Of a stretch of DNA of 64,000 nucleotides, positions 36,223 through 45,398 are shown one piece after another. The stretch lies in assembly GCF_003951095.1 (NCBI RefSeq), contig NZ_QXGL01000003.1, forward strand, positions 124,001 to 188,000. Reading direction: 5' to 3'. Origin of the DNA: Bifidobacterium goeldii. GTDB taxonomy: Bacteria > Actinomycetota > Actinomycetes > Actinomycetales > Bifidobacteriaceae. A program made the position numbers and the translations under genes. How positions within the stretch are numbered: position 1 is the first letter of the stretch; each line of letters starts with the position of its first letter. The notes below the pieces were generated by a model. The model saw only the letters and a list, made by a program, of their open reading frames with translations. It was not told the DNA's origin and did no database searches.

Positions 36223-36240
36223 ATCGAACGAATGTTCGAT
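36223..36240. promoter_or_regulatory. LexA (SOS) box of rarA
   Basis: ATCGAAC-GAAT-GTTCGAT contains CGAAC-N4-GTTCG, the Gram-positive LexA operator pattern, in a perfect palindrome 23 bases before the rarA start and next to the -10-like TAGGAT. Confidence 0.75.
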
Positions 36241-36248
36241 GAATGGTG

Positions 36249-36254
36249 TAGGAT
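36249..36254 (+). promoter_or_regulatory. -10-like hexamer of rarA
   Basis: TAGGAT ends nine bases before ATG 36264; the intervening AAAGG is a weak alternative ribosome site. Confidence 0.4.
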
Positions 36255-36263
36255 AAAGGTTTT

Positions 36264-37688
36264 ATGACCGACAATGATCTGTTTGACGCCACGGACGCGC
36301 CTGAGGATGTGACGCGTCCGCTGGCCGTGCGCATGAGGCCGAACACTATCGATGAGGTGGTCGGCCAGTCGCAGGTGCTGGGGGAGGGCTCGCCGTTGCG
36401 GCGTCTCGCTAATCCGGCGTCACGCGGATCGTTGACCGCTCCTAGTTCGATCATCCTGTTCGGCCCTCCCGGCGTCGGTAAAACCACACTCGCCTACATC
36501 GTGGCGAAACAGTCCGGTCGCGTGTTCGAGGAACTCTCGGCCGTCACTTCCGGTGTGAAAGACGTGCGCGATGTACTCGCGCGTGCGCGTCAACGACTCG
36601 TGGCTGAAGGCAAAGAAACAGTCCTATTTATTGACGAGGTGCACCGGTTTTCGAAGTCCCAACAGGACGCTCTACTGCCTAGCGTGGAAAACCGTGATGT
36701 GACGTTTATTGGCGCTACTACTGAGAATCCCAGCTTTTCGGTGATCAAACCGTTGCTGAGCCGCTCAGTGGTTGTCAAGCTCGAATCGCTCGAAGCTGAC
36801 GATCTTAAAACACTCATCGCTCGCGCAGTTGAGGACAAGCGCGGACTGAAAGGCGAAGTGCGCATTGATGATGCAGCCGTCGACGAGATCATCCGCATGG
36901 CTGGCGGCGATGCGCGCAAAACCCTGACGATTCTTGAAGCAGCAGCCGGCGCTGCCACTGGCGATCAAGCACGCAAAAAAGGCGCAAGACGGCCAACGAT
37001 TACGCCCGACATCGTCAGTCGTGTAATGGACGTGGCCACTGTTCGCTATGACAAGGATGGTGACGATCATTACGACGTTATCTCCGCGTTCATCAAATCA
37101 ATGCGCGGCAGCGACCCGGACGCCGCAATCCACTATCTTGCGCGCATGCTCAAAGCTGGTGAAGATCCGCGTTTTATTGCACGGCGTATTATGATCGCCG
37201 CCGCGGAGGAAGTTGGCATGGCAGCGCCGCAAGTACTGCAAGTCACTGTGGCTGCCGCACAAGCAGTTGCAATGATCGGCATGCCTGAAGCGCGCATTAT
37301 CTTGGCTGAAGCGACGATCGCTGTGGCGACTGCACCGAAATCCAACGCGAGTTATAACGCGATCAACGCAGCACTCGCTGATATTGATGCAGGTGATATT
37401 GGCCAAGTACCGTTGTATTTGCGCAACGCTCCCACCAAACTGATGAAAGAATGGGGCAATCATGAAGGCTACAAGTATGCGCATGATTGGCCAGGCGCTG
37501 TAGCCCCACAGGAGTACATGCCCGAACCATTGCGCGGTCGCGAATACTATCATCCCAACGATCGCGGCTACGAGCACGAAGTGGGGCCGCGACTCGAACG
37601 CATTCGCACAATCCTGCACAGCGAACAGTCGCGCAGTAATGAGTCGCACAGTGGCGAGCCGCATGACAGTCTCGGCCCCCTCGGCTGA
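36264..37688 (+). CDS. rarA: Replication-associated recombination protein A
   Basis: 474-residue AAA+ protein of the RarA/MgsA/WRNIP1 family, which acts at stalled replication forks. Walker A GPPGVGKTTLAYIVA, Walker B VLFIDEVHRF and sensor 1 FIGATTENPSF are intact. The C-terminal tetramerisation domain includes YLARMLKAGEDPRFIARRIM and LYLRNAPTKLMKEWG. The last four residues (GPLG) and the stop codon are encoded by a short composite repeat. A LexA box lies before the gene, so SOS induction is likely. Confidence 0.95.
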   Translation: MTDNDLFDATDAPEDVTRPLAVRMRPNTIDEVVGQSQVLGEGSPLRRLANPASRGSLTAPSSIILFGPPGVGKTTLAYIVAKQSGRVFEELSAVTSGVKDVRDVLARARQRLVAEGKETVLFIDEVHRFSKSQQDALLPSVENRDVTFIGATTENPSFSVIKPLLSRSVVVKLESLEADDLKTLIARAVEDKRGLKGEVRIDDAAVDEIIRMAGGDARKTLTILEAAAGAATGDQARKKGARRPTITPDIVSRVMDVATVRYDKDGDDHYDVISAFIKSMRGSDPDAAIHYLARMLKAGEDPRFIARRIMIAAAEEVGMAAPQVLQVTVAAAQAVAMIGMPEARIILAEATIAVATAPKSNASYNAINAALADIDAGDIGQVPLYLRNAPTKLMKEWGNHEGYKYAHDWPGAVAPQEYMPEPLRGREYYHPNDRGYEHEVGPRLERIRTILHSEQSRSNESHSGEPHDSLGPLG

Positions 37689-37723
37689 GGGGGCTGTCAG
37701 CGCAGCTGACTGGGGGAGCGTCA
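37672..37723 (+). repeat. Composite palindromic repeat, short form (copy 2)
   Basis: 52 bp beginning inside rarA. First hairpin CCCCCTC/GAGGGGG is the same as in the other short copies, but the second stem is GTCAGC-GCA-GCTGAC instead of CCCGGC/GCCGGG. It supplies the rarA stop codon. Confidence 0.85.
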
Positions 37724-37938
37724 AATGGTTGAGTGTGGTGTATTCGATCCCCAGATGGCACAATTGTCCAACATAATCAGCTAAGGTGTGCGTTGGTGAA
37801 GGGCGGATGCGGATAGCCACACACTGGTGATCATCCGTTGAGACAAGTCGCCCGAACGGTTGGCAAACCACATTCCGAAGCGTTATGGCCGCGTGTGGTC
37901 GCCGTCATGCGCTTTGCATAGAAGAAATGGAAGGTCGC
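37724..37938 (+). other. Intergenic region upstream of the MFS gene
   Basis: About 215 bases with no gene seen. No clear operator or terminator was recognised. Confidence 0.4.
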
Positions 37939-39465
37939 ATGGAATCGTCCATGGCTCACTTCGACACTGAACATACCGGCGAGTCTCAGCACATGCAGCA
38001 GACGCACGAACCGCCGCACAGCACAGATTCAGAGCGTATTCCGCTCAGTCTTATCGGCTCGATTGTTGCTGTAGGTTCCCTCGCATTCGTTGGCATTCTT
38101 ACCGAAACGGTAATGACTGTGCTTTTCCCCGAGCTCATGGTGGAATTTAGCGTGAACACGGCTACTGTGCAGTGGATTACTACGATTTACCTGCTGGTAG
38201 TTGCAGCTACGATGCCGCTCTCATCGTTTTTGAACCGTCGATTTCGGTTTAAAGCATTGTTTGTTGCAGCAGTAGTGTTGGCGGTAATTGGCTCACTGCT
38301 CATGATCGTTGGGCACGCGTTTGCGTTGATTCTTATTGCTCGCGTTATCCAAGGCGTCGGTTCGGGTATTGCTACGCCGCTGATGATGAACATTATTTTG
38401 CAGCAGTCGCCGCGTTCTAAGGTTGGCCGACTGATGGGCGTGGGCTCTTTGGTAATTACTGTGGCGCCGGCGATTGGCCCAACTGTTGGCGGCGCGATTT
38501 CTAGCGTGCTGCCGTGGCGCGCAATTTTTGTGATTGTGATTCCGATTGTGCTACTGGTCTCGCTGCCAGTGGGTTTGAAGTGCATTCGTCAGTCTCGACC
38601 AACTGAAGACGCACAGTTGAACCCGTTGCAGTTTGTAGCGATTGTGCTCGCCTTGTGCGGATTGATTTTCGCATTGAACCAGGCTGGCATTGCGGTGAGC
38701 GAAGCCGTGTCCGGCGGTTCTGGCGCAGTGCGCTCTACGATTGTGGCGGTAACGAGTTTGATCGTCGGTGTTGGCTCGCTGCTGTTCTTCGGCTGGTCGT
38801 CAAAGCGTTCGTTCTCGCCGCTGATTCGACTCGGCTGGCTGCGCGATCCAGTCGTGTTGCTGCACTTGCTGCCATATCTGCTGATGCCGATTGTTGGTAT
38901 TGGTTTTGGCTATGTGGTGACGAATGTGGCGCAGCTGTCGCTGGGCACATCCGCGTTTGTCGCCGGCGCGCTCGTGCTGCCGGGCGCCTTGATCGGCGCG
39001 TTCTTCGCTCCTGTGGGCGGTATACTCTACGACCGATTCGGTGCGCCTCGCCCGGTCTTGGCTGCAATTGGTACGGCCACACTCGGGCCGGTGCTGCTGC
39101 TCATCTTCTCAATGCACTTGACGCCAGCGCTGCTGGCAGGCTTCTATTTTATTTTTGGCCTGTGCTACGCGTTGGGCTATTCGAACATCATGACCAGCGC
39201 GCTGAGCGGTATTGACCGCGAGTTCACGCCGGACGGCAACGCCGTATTCCAAACCTCGCTGCAGTTCGGCGGCGCGGTCGGCACCGCATTGTTCTCCACG
39301 ATTCTTGGCGTGGCGCAAGCTGGCGCTGGTAAGGAAGGTTCAGCTGCGTTCCGTCACGCTACCGCAGTGGGCGGCGCGTGCGTGTTCGCGGTAATGATTG
39401 TGATCTGTGTAATCTCGATTATTTCGCTGGTCGCTGCGTTCCGCTTGCGCGCTCGCCGCGCATAA
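37939..39465 (+). CDS. MFS transporter, DHA2-like drug exporter family
   Basis: 508-residue membrane protein with about 14 hydrophobic segments. Motif C of antiporters (GSLVITVAPAIGPTVGGAIS) and the DHA2-like VQWITTIYLLVVAATMPLSSFL and ARVIQGVGSGIATPLM motifs are present. The first 35 residues are hydrophilic. Start set at 37939 from GGAAGG at spacing 5; ATG 37927 and 37951 are possible. Export of drugs or metabolites with proton antiport is the family role. No regulator is adjacent. Confidence 0.85.
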   Translation: MESSMAHFDTEHTGESQHMQQTHEPPHSTDSERIPLSLIGSIVAVGSLAFVGILTETVMTVLFPELMVEFSVNTATVQWITTIYLLVVAATMPLSSFLNRRFRFKALFVAAVVLAVIGSLLMIVGHAFALILIARVIQGVGSGIATPLMMNIILQQSPRSKVGRLMGVGSLVITVAPAIGPTVGGAISSVLPWRAIFVIVIPIVLLVSLPVGLKCIRQSRPTEDAQLNPLQFVAIVLALCGLIFALNQAGIAVSEAVSGGSGAVRSTIVAVTSLIVGVGSLLFFGWSSKRSFSPLIRLGWLRDPVVLLHLLPYLLMPIVGIGFGYVVTNVAQLSLGTSAFVAGALVLPGALIGAFFAPVGGILYDRFGAPRPVLAAIGTATLGPVLLLIFSMHLTPALLAGFYFIFGLCYALGYSNIMTSALSGIDREFTPDGNAVFQTSLQFGGAVGTALFSTILGVAQAGAGKEGSAAFRHATAVGGACVFAVMIVICVISIISLVAAFRLRARRA

Positions 39466-39476
39466 ACTGGCGCTGC

Positions 39477-41903
39477 TTATAGCATTGCAGCGCCAGTGAG
39501 CGCGATCACATACGCTGCGCACAATGCGATAAAAGTAAGATCCCGACGGCGCACGCGCATAAGCCGCCAATGCGTGCGCCGCGCGCCTTCCTCATAGCAA
39601 CGCGCGTCGAGCGCAAGACTGAGATTATCCGCGTGCCGTAGCGCGCCGGCGAACACGGGGACAATAATCGCAGCCATTGCGCGAATACGGCGTACTGGTG
39701 AACCGGTTTCAACACTGCCACCGCGCGCTGCTTGCGCGTCAACAATCGCTTTCGCTTCCGCGCCCAATGTTGGTAAGAATCGCAACGCCAAGCTCATCAC
39801 TAGCGCGATCTCCTGCGTGTGCATACCCAATCGGGCTAGCGGTGAGAGCAGTGATCCGAACGCGTCGGTCATTGCCGTAGGCGTGGTCGTGTCAAGAAAT
39901 ACGGCGCCCAGTATGATCACCAGTGCAAAACGGCAGATATACAGGATGGCAATCGTTACACCGCCTGTGGTGATCGGTATGGAGCCAAGCTGAACGAGTG
40001 TGTCACCGGTTCGTACAAAGAATACGTTGATCAGACCCATGATCACAAACATCGCGAAGAACATGTGCACGCGTGCGAGCAATCGCAGTGGGTTCAATCG
40101 TGCGGCGGCAACAATACCGATCGCCAACAAGGCACTGAAAGCGAGTTGCAGGGGTGTAGAGATCGCGAACGCGGTGAACATGAGGACCAAAAACATGGTC
40201 ATTTTCACGCGTGGATCCAGTGAGGCAATAGGGGAGAGCCTGCCAGGGGTGTCGGACTGTGGAGCGGATTGTGGAGCGGACTGCGTAGCGGCTGGCGGCT
40301 CGATATTGGTATGCGCGGGCGGCGTCATATCGATAACACGATCGGCTAGCGCATGCGCTTCGTCAAGCGAATGCGTAATGATAACGATCGTGACACCCTG
40401 CTGCTTCAATTCGCGAATGAGCGCGTGAATGCGCGCAGTGGCTTGCATATCAAGGCTCGCGGTTGGCTCATCCATAACCAGCACGCGCGGCTGGCATGCA
40501 ATTACTCCTGCGATCGCGGCTAACCGCTGCTGGCCACCGGATAAGTCGAATGGTGAGCGATCAGCTATATGCGTGATATGCAATAATTCCAACGCATGAT
40601 CAACCCGTTGGCGTACTTCCTCATCGCTTAGCCCCTGATTGCGTGGCCCATACGCTATATCCTCGGCCACGGTAGTAGCAAACAACTGTCGTTCAGGATG
40701 CTGCATAACGAATCCAACTTCGCGGCGCAATGCTTCGCGCTGTTTGCGGCGCAATGGTCGTGAACGCTTCACACGCTTGCTGAAATGGCTTGTGCGCGCG
40801 GTAGCAACAGGCAAGCCAGCTACGGTGATTGAACCCGAGTCTGGTTTTTCGAGCGCACAAATCAGTCGCGCGAGCGTAGATTTGCCCGCACCATTACTGC
40901 CCATAATTGCTACTGTTTCGCCTGCGCGAATTTTTAGCGACGCATCGTCAAGCGCTGGCAGCGACGCATCAGGATAGTGATAGCTGACATGATCTACCTG
41001 GATCATCGGTTGCACTGTTGATGATGACCATGCAGAAGTGCTCGGCGTTACGGTAGTGCTGTCAGCGCTCATCGCAGTGGTACCCAACGCATTCGTATCG
41101 TCGTCGATGCTCGCGTTTTCAGTGATCTGTGCGGTCTGTGCGGTCTGCGTGGTCTGCTCGGCGGACATGTGCGTGCGCACTACGCGCCCATGGTCTAATT
41201 CAATAACGCGGTCTGCGTGCGCGGTCTCATCCATATGATGAGTAACATGCACGATCGTTGTTCCGCGAGCCTGTAATGCGTCAAGAATGCGCATCACCTC
41301 AGCTCTGGCGATCGGGTCAAGCATGGCCGTTGGCTCATCAAGCACCAGCATTGCTGGGTTCATGGCTAACATGCCAGCAATCGCAATACGCTGCTGCTGG
41401 CCGCCGCTCATGCGCGTCGGGTCAGCATACCGTTGCGCTTCCATATCGACGGCGTTCAGCGAGCCAGCAATACGCGTACCAATTTCAGCGTGCGCTAATC
41501 CCAGATTTTCTGGGCCAAATGCCACATCATCTTCGGTAACGGTAGTGACGATTTGATCCTCAGGATTTTGGAATACTGCACCAATACCATGCCGTGCTGC
41601 ACGGTATGCAGCTGAATGAGGCATACCAGAATCAGCGTCGAACACATGCTGGCCAAGTAGTGTTACGTCACCAGCATCTGGAGCGGTTAAACCGGCGATA
41701 AGCCGAGCAAGCGTGGACTTGCCAGAACCATTGCGGCCGATGAGACACACGCGTTCGCCAGTATGAATGGTGATATCAACATTGTCTAACGCCCATGTTG
41801 ATCCGCCATCGTAACTAAATTTGATGCCTTTGAGTACCGCTGCCATGCTGGGGTGCACGGCGGCGGGATCGTGTGCGTGCACAGATTGCGGCGCAATGCT
41901 CAT
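39477..41903 (-). CDS. ECF transporter: fused EcfA-EcfA-EcfT
   Basis: 808-residue fusion of all three parts of an energy-coupling factor core. ATPase 1 (about 20-250): Walker A GRNGSGKST at 57-65, signature MSGGQQQR, Walker B LVLDEPTAMLD. ATPase 2 (about 300-535): GSNGAGKST, LSGGQQRL, LVMDEPTASLD. The EcfT membrane domain (about 560-808) has the coupling motifs ARG near 726 and ARC in LDARCYEEG. An FMN riboswitch precedes it, and CGGAGC lies at the 3' end of the riboswitch next to the ATG. It probably works with the RibU S component at 54838, which has the same riboswitch. Confidence 0.9.
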   Translation of the reverse strand: MSIAPQSVHAHDPAAVHPSMAAVLKGIKFSYDGGSTWALDNVDITIHTGERVCLIGRNGSGKSTLARLIAGLTAPDAGDVTLLGQHVFDADSGMPHSAAYRAARHGIGAVFQNPEDQIVTTVTEDDVAFGPENLGLAHAEIGTRIAGSLNAVDMEAQRYADPTRMSGGQQQRIAIAGMLAMNPAMLVLDEPTAMLDPIARAEVMRILDALQARGTTIVHVTHHMDETAHADRVIELDHGRVVRTHMSAEQTTQTAQTAQITENASIDDDTNALGTTAMSADSTTVTPSTSAWSSSTVQPMIQVDHVSYHYPDASLPALDDASLKIRAGETVAIMGSNGAGKSTLARLICALEKPDSGSITVAGLPVATARTSHFSKRVKRSRPLRRKQREALRREVGFVMQHPERQLFATTVAEDIAYGPRNQGLSDEEVRQRVDHALELLHITHIADRSPFDLSGGQQRLAAIAGVIACQPRVLVMDEPTASLDMQATARIHALIRELKQQGVTIVIITHSLDEAHALADRVIDMTPPAHTNIEPPAATQSAPQSAPQSDTPGRLSPIASLDPRVKMTMFLVLMFTAFAISTPLQLAFSALLAIGIVAAARLNPLRLLARVHMFFAMFVIMGLINVFFVRTGDTLVQLGSIPITTGGVTIAILYICRFALVIILGAVFLDTTTPTAMTDAFGSLLSPLARLGMHTQEIALVMSLALRFLPTLGAEAKAIVDAQAARGGSVETGSPVRRIRAMAAIIVPVFAGALRHADNLSLALDARCYEEGARRTHWRLMRVRRRDLTFIALCAAYVIALTGAAML

Positions 41904-41913
41904 AGAAGCTCCG

Positions 41914-42057
41914 TTTCTTCCATCCGGACTGTAACCGTTGGCTCTGGATTGTCACCAGATCAGCCGCTTAAGGGGAGCGGGTCGCGGGCTTGAGCATGTG
42001 GGCCGATATATCAGTGCCGTGCTGTTACCGCCAGTAAGGAATTGCACCTTCCCTGAA
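41914..42057 (-). promoter_or_regulatory. FMN riboswitch (RFN element) of the ECF gene
   Basis: On the minus strand the conserved RFN boxes are in order: AGGGAAGGTGCAATTCC, CGGCGGTAA-like ACTGGCGGTAAC, AGCCCGCGAC, GATCTGGTGACAATCCAGAG and GGTTACAGTCCGGATGG. The ribosome site GGAGC follows within 10 bases, favouring translational control by FMN. Confidence 0.95.
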
Positions 42058-42339
42058 ACTTGAACACACCATATATACGTCATGCGGTATGCGGGTGCAA
42101 GCCGCTGTTCGCTGCAGGCAAGTGCAACCACAGTAATCAAGGAAAAACAGCAGTGAGTAAGGGCATTGGATTGGAGTGATTATCGGGGGTGCGGAATTGC
42201 GCTGATATACCCCCTATGAAGTGTGAGAGGGTATACATAATTAGACAGATAATTGCCGCGTGTCGTCTTGTATTCCAATATTGAGAACGTTTTCGTCCAA
42301 AAATACGGGGGTGGGGAGGGGGATACCGTAAGAAAAGCC
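42058..42339 (+). other. Intergenic region upstream of the adhesin with G-rich tract
   Basis: No gene is supported. It holds an inverted repeat TATACCCCCT/AGAGGGTATA (42206-42235), a possible promoter for the ECF transcript in the other direction (TATATA near 42070), and the tract GGGGGTGGGGAGGGGG at 42307-42322. Confidence 0.5.
42307..42322 (+). repeat. Interrupted poly-G tract
   Basis: G5-T-G4-A-G5 lies 18 bases before the ATG of the adhesin. Pilus genes of bifidobacteria can be preceded by slipping poly-G tracts; here the run is interrupted twice and should slip rarely. Confidence 0.6.
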
Positions 42340-43482
42340 ATGGAGGAAAGGACTGAGGAAGGCGGGCGTACTGTGCGTTCAAGTACGGTCACGGAATGGT
42401 TGCAATCTTGTCGGTTTGCTGCGTCGAAATGGGCTCGTCGCGGTACTGCTGGCATGCTTGCTGTTATGTTGACGTTGACCGGGAGCGTCCCCGCCGCATT
42501 TGCAGATGACACCGGCGTCATCTCCACTGCCAGCTCCTCGGGTGTCACCGTGATCTCCGGTGGCAAAGTAGTGACGGATACTACTATCGTTGCTGCCTCG
42601 CAAACGCTCACAAATCAGCACACTGCGCACACTACAGACTCCAACGCGACGGCCGATGCTCAAACCATTGCATCCGATGGCAATACTGGCGACACTCAGG
42701 CCACTGTTTCCGCTGCAGCTCAGGATGACACCAATGCCGATGCTGACGTTGCTGTAGATCCGCTGGGCGGCCGAGACTTCGAAGGCCAAGTCACCAAGAC
42801 CATCGCAGGCAAGACGTACATCCTTATCGGCAACGAGCAACAGTTGCGTGCAATCGGCTCAGGTAAGAAGGTAACGCGACCGGTTTGGCAAATCACGCAG
42901 GAGTACAAGCAGACCGGCACCGGTGCTTTGGGCGTTCCCACCTACGGTTGGGTAGATGTTGATGGGTCCAAGACGCAAATCTATGCTGGTGACGCTGACC
43001 TGAATGACACTTCGACATTGGATGATGGTGCCAGTGAGAAGAGTGACGAGCTCGGTGACATCCTGATCGTTAAAAACGCGAACGATACGTTACCTTGGAT
43101 GATTCTGGCAATGAAGTTGCTGCAAAAGGCCATGCGACTACCACCGGTGTCACGTATTCATCCACCGCGAACTACATTATTTTCCGTGATATTGATGTGT
43201 CGAAGAACGCGGCTGACACGAGCAACACTAACTGGACGCCGATTACGTTCTCCGCAATCATGCTTGGTGCGAAGTCAGCGACGCCAGGCGATGCATCTAC
43301 TCTGTGGAATGGCATTGATCAGAATGCTGGTGATGCAGTTACTGCTCAAGCGGTTCGCCCTACGATTTCAAACGTCACCGTTCACCAGACCGGCGAGCTG
43401 GATTATTCGAAGGGATCTGGTGTTGGCTTCTTCGCCACGATCAGCAACCAGATTACTCTGCTCGAGCGTGGTACGCAGCTGA
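42340..43482 (+). CDS. Adhesin N-terminal fragment with signal peptide
   Basis: The supported part runs from ATG 42340 (or GTG 42373, with GGAAAGG before it) to about 43080. A basic stretch and hydrophobic core (GTAGMLAVMLTLTGSVPAAFA) form a signal peptide. Next is an Asp/Thr/Ala-rich stretch and then TYILIGNEQQLRAIGSG, typical of the start of repeat-rich adhesins. After about 43085 the frame gives an unrelated Arg-rich tail, while the sense continues one frame back. The true coding frame therefore changes there. Confidence 0.7.
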   Translation: MEERTEEGGRTVRSSTVTEWLQSCRFAASKWARRGTAGMLAVMLTLTGSVPAAFADDTGVISTASSSGVTVISGGKVVTDTTIVAASQTLTNQHTAHTTDSNATADAQTIASDGNTGDTQATVSAAAQDDTNADADVAVDPLGGRDFEGQVTKTIAGKTYILIGNEQQLRAIGSGKKVTRPVWQITQEYKQTGTGALGVPTYGWVDVDGSKTQIYAGDADLNDTSTLDDGASEKSDELGDILIVKNANDTLPWMILAMKLLQKAMRLPPVSRIHPPRTTLFSVILMCRRTRLTRATLTGRRLRSPQSCLVRSQRRQAMHLLCGMALIRMLVMQLLLKRFALRFQTSPFTRPASWIIRRDLVLASSPRSATRLLCSSVVRS

Positions 43483-45398
43483 AAAGCCTGAGTGAAACGG
43501 TCGTTTCTAATATCCGTCTGAATCATGTCAACGTGTCGAACGAGTCGACCAAGCCTAAAGATAGTAAGACGTTGGTCAGTATCGTGTTCGACGTGCTCAA
43601 AGGCGTGCTGTCTGGTTTGGGTTGGGTGCTCGACAAGATCACAAGCGTTATTCCTGGTTTGAACCTTGACCTGGAAGGCGTGCTCAGTGGTCTGCTCACG
43701 CTCAAAGAGCAGGATCCTTCGATTTTTGCAACCGGTGGCTTCGCGGGGCGTATTGATGGCAAAGTAACCGTAAGCAACTGCGAAGTTGCTGACGTTGCGG
43801 TATCAAACGTCAAAGGTATGACTGGCGGCTTTGTTGGCTATACGACTGGCCAGACTGAATATGAGCTGCTGTCTAATGTATTGGGCGGCTTGGTTGAAGT
43901 CCTAAGCTCCATCCTTAACGCTATCCCGGGCCTTGGCCTCGGTGATCTTGTGCACTGGTTACTCAACGGCAACCTCATTACTGCTGGCGATCTTATTCCA
44001 ATCGGCTACGTCAATCCGACACTGTCCAACAATGCGGTGACGAACTTCCGTGAAAACACGGTTATCGGCTCGGATACGCAGGATTATGCTGGTGGTTTCG
44101 TCGGTAATCAAATCGGTACGATTATTGAAAACTCAACCGTCACCAGCGCGAACGCGTATACGGTGAAGGCTCGCTACTATGCGGGCGGCTTCTCTGGTGT
44201 TGTTCGTAACGGCACAATGGAAGGCGCATTAAACAATCTCGGTGTAGATCTCATCAATTTTGCGCAGCCGCAGAGTCTTATCGAAAACTCAACGGTGTCT
44301 GCTGATGTCACTGTTGCTGCAGGCAGCTACGCTGGCGGGTTTGCCGGCGCAATGGCTAACAGTTTCGCAGTCAATGACACGTTGACCGGAATGTATGATG
44401 TGAGCGCTTCTGGAGTAACCGTTACATCGTCAGATAATAAGGAAGAAGTCAAGGCGCTAGCCGGTGGTTTTACTGGTGCTGCGACACTTGGCTGGGTAAC
44501 TGATCTTGGCAAGCAAGATGCAGGAAGCACTAATCTGCTCAAAGGCGTGAATAAGATTCTTGTAGAGGCCTTGACTAATGGTCAGGATTCCACTGCACTG
44601 TTGAGCTTGGTTGGCGTTGACCCGTCAGCAATTCTTGGCGTATCCATGACCGGCACCTTCACTGTGCATTCTGATAATGATTACGCCGGCGGTATTGTCG
44701 GGCGTGGTGATGGCGCAATCATTGCTGCGTCAGATAGTCAGCATCTTGATGACTTCGCGTTCTGGAAGCATGGCAAGCGTACGATGCCTGCTACTGTGCG
44801 CAACAATGAGGTCAGCGGATTGAAGTCTGTTACGGTCAAAGGCTCGTACGCTGGTGGCATCGCAGGCCAGTTGGGCACTGCGTCCATTGGTGGCGTGATC
44901 AACGATACGGTTGGTCTTGGTGGATTCCTGCCGTTCGAAGTGAGTGCACTGACGGTTACTGGTGTGACTGATGGCGGGTATACCGTCACCGCAACCGGCG
45001 ATTATGCATCCGGTGGCATTGGTAAAGCAACCGGTGGGTACATTGGTAAAGCTACCACCGCATATAAGGCCAAGGATGCGGACGGTAACGAAACGAACAA
45101 TGTACCGAGCACGGCTGGTGTGACACTCGACAATGTGGCTGCTGTTACCGCAAATAATTACGCGGGCGGTTTCATGGGCACTTCCGGCCCGGGTGATTTG
45201 GTCGGCTCGGACGGTTTGGACTTGCTTGGTCTTGGACTGCTGGAAATCAAAGGCTTACTCTCTGTTGCGCAAGGCGTTATGGTGCAAGCCAAAGCAATCA
45301 ACGTCAATGGCGTGAAGCAGGGTATGACCGTGACAGCGTCGGGCAAGTACCAGGCTGGTGACGTTGTTCCATATGTTGCCGGCGGTTTCGTCGCATAA
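43095..45398 (+). CDS. Adhesin middle fragment
   Basis: 767 residues in the shifted frame, beginning near LDDSGNEVAAKGHATTTGV. No ribosome site precedes the formal TTG start, so it is a continuation, not an independent gene. About ten AGGFxG-type repeats are spaced 50-100 residues apart (AGGFVGNQ, AGGFSGVV, AGGFAGAM, AGGFTGAA, AGGFMGTS). The end GGFVA is cut by TAA in the middle of a repeat. The same frame continues after the stop. Confidence 0.7.
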   Translation: MDDSGNEVAAKGHATTTGVTYSSTANYIIFRDIDVSKNAADTSNTNWTPITFSAIMLGAKSATPGDASTLWNGIDQNAGDAVTAQAVRPTISNVTVHQTGELDYSKGSGVGFFATISNQITLLERGTQLKSLSETVVSNIRLNHVNVSNESTKPKDSKTLVSIVFDVLKGVLSGLGWVLDKITSVIPGLNLDLEGVLSGLLTLKEQDPSIFATGGFAGRIDGKVTVSNCEVADVAVSNVKGMTGGFVGYTTGQTEYELLSNVLGGLVEVLSSILNAIPGLGLGDLVHWLLNGNLITAGDLIPIGYVNPTLSNNAVTNFRENTVIGSDTQDYAGGFVGNQIGTIIENSTVTSANAYTVKARYYAGGFSGVVRNGTMEGALNNLGVDLINFAQPQSLIENSTVSADVTVAAGSYAGGFAGAMANSFAVNDTLTGMYDVSASGVTVTSSDNKEEVKALAGGFTGAATLGWVTDLGKQDAGSTNLLKGVNKILVEALTNGQDSTALLSLVGVDPSAILGVSMTGTFTVHSDNDYAGGIVGRGDGAIIAASDSQHLDDFAFWKHGKRTMPATVRNNEVSGLKSVTVKGSYAGGIAGQLGTASIGGVINDTVGLGGFLPFEVSALTVTGVTDGGYTVTATGDYASGGIGKATGGYIGKATTAYKAKDADGNETNNVPSTAGVTLDNVAAVTANNYAGGFMGTSGPGDLVGSDGLDLLGLGLLEIKGLLSVAQGVMVQAKAINVNGVKQGMTVTASGKYQAGDVVPYVAGGFVA

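Noticed and set aside
42137-42382. Minus-strand ORF upstream of the adhesin
   Set aside because: No ribosome site or motifs; overlaps leader and riboswitch transcript regions.
43066-43076. Programmed -1 ribosomal frameshift in the adhesin
   Set aside because: GTTAAAAAC does not match the canonical X-XXY-YYZ pattern in the reading frame, and no clear downstream pseudoknot was seen; mutation or slippage is simpler.
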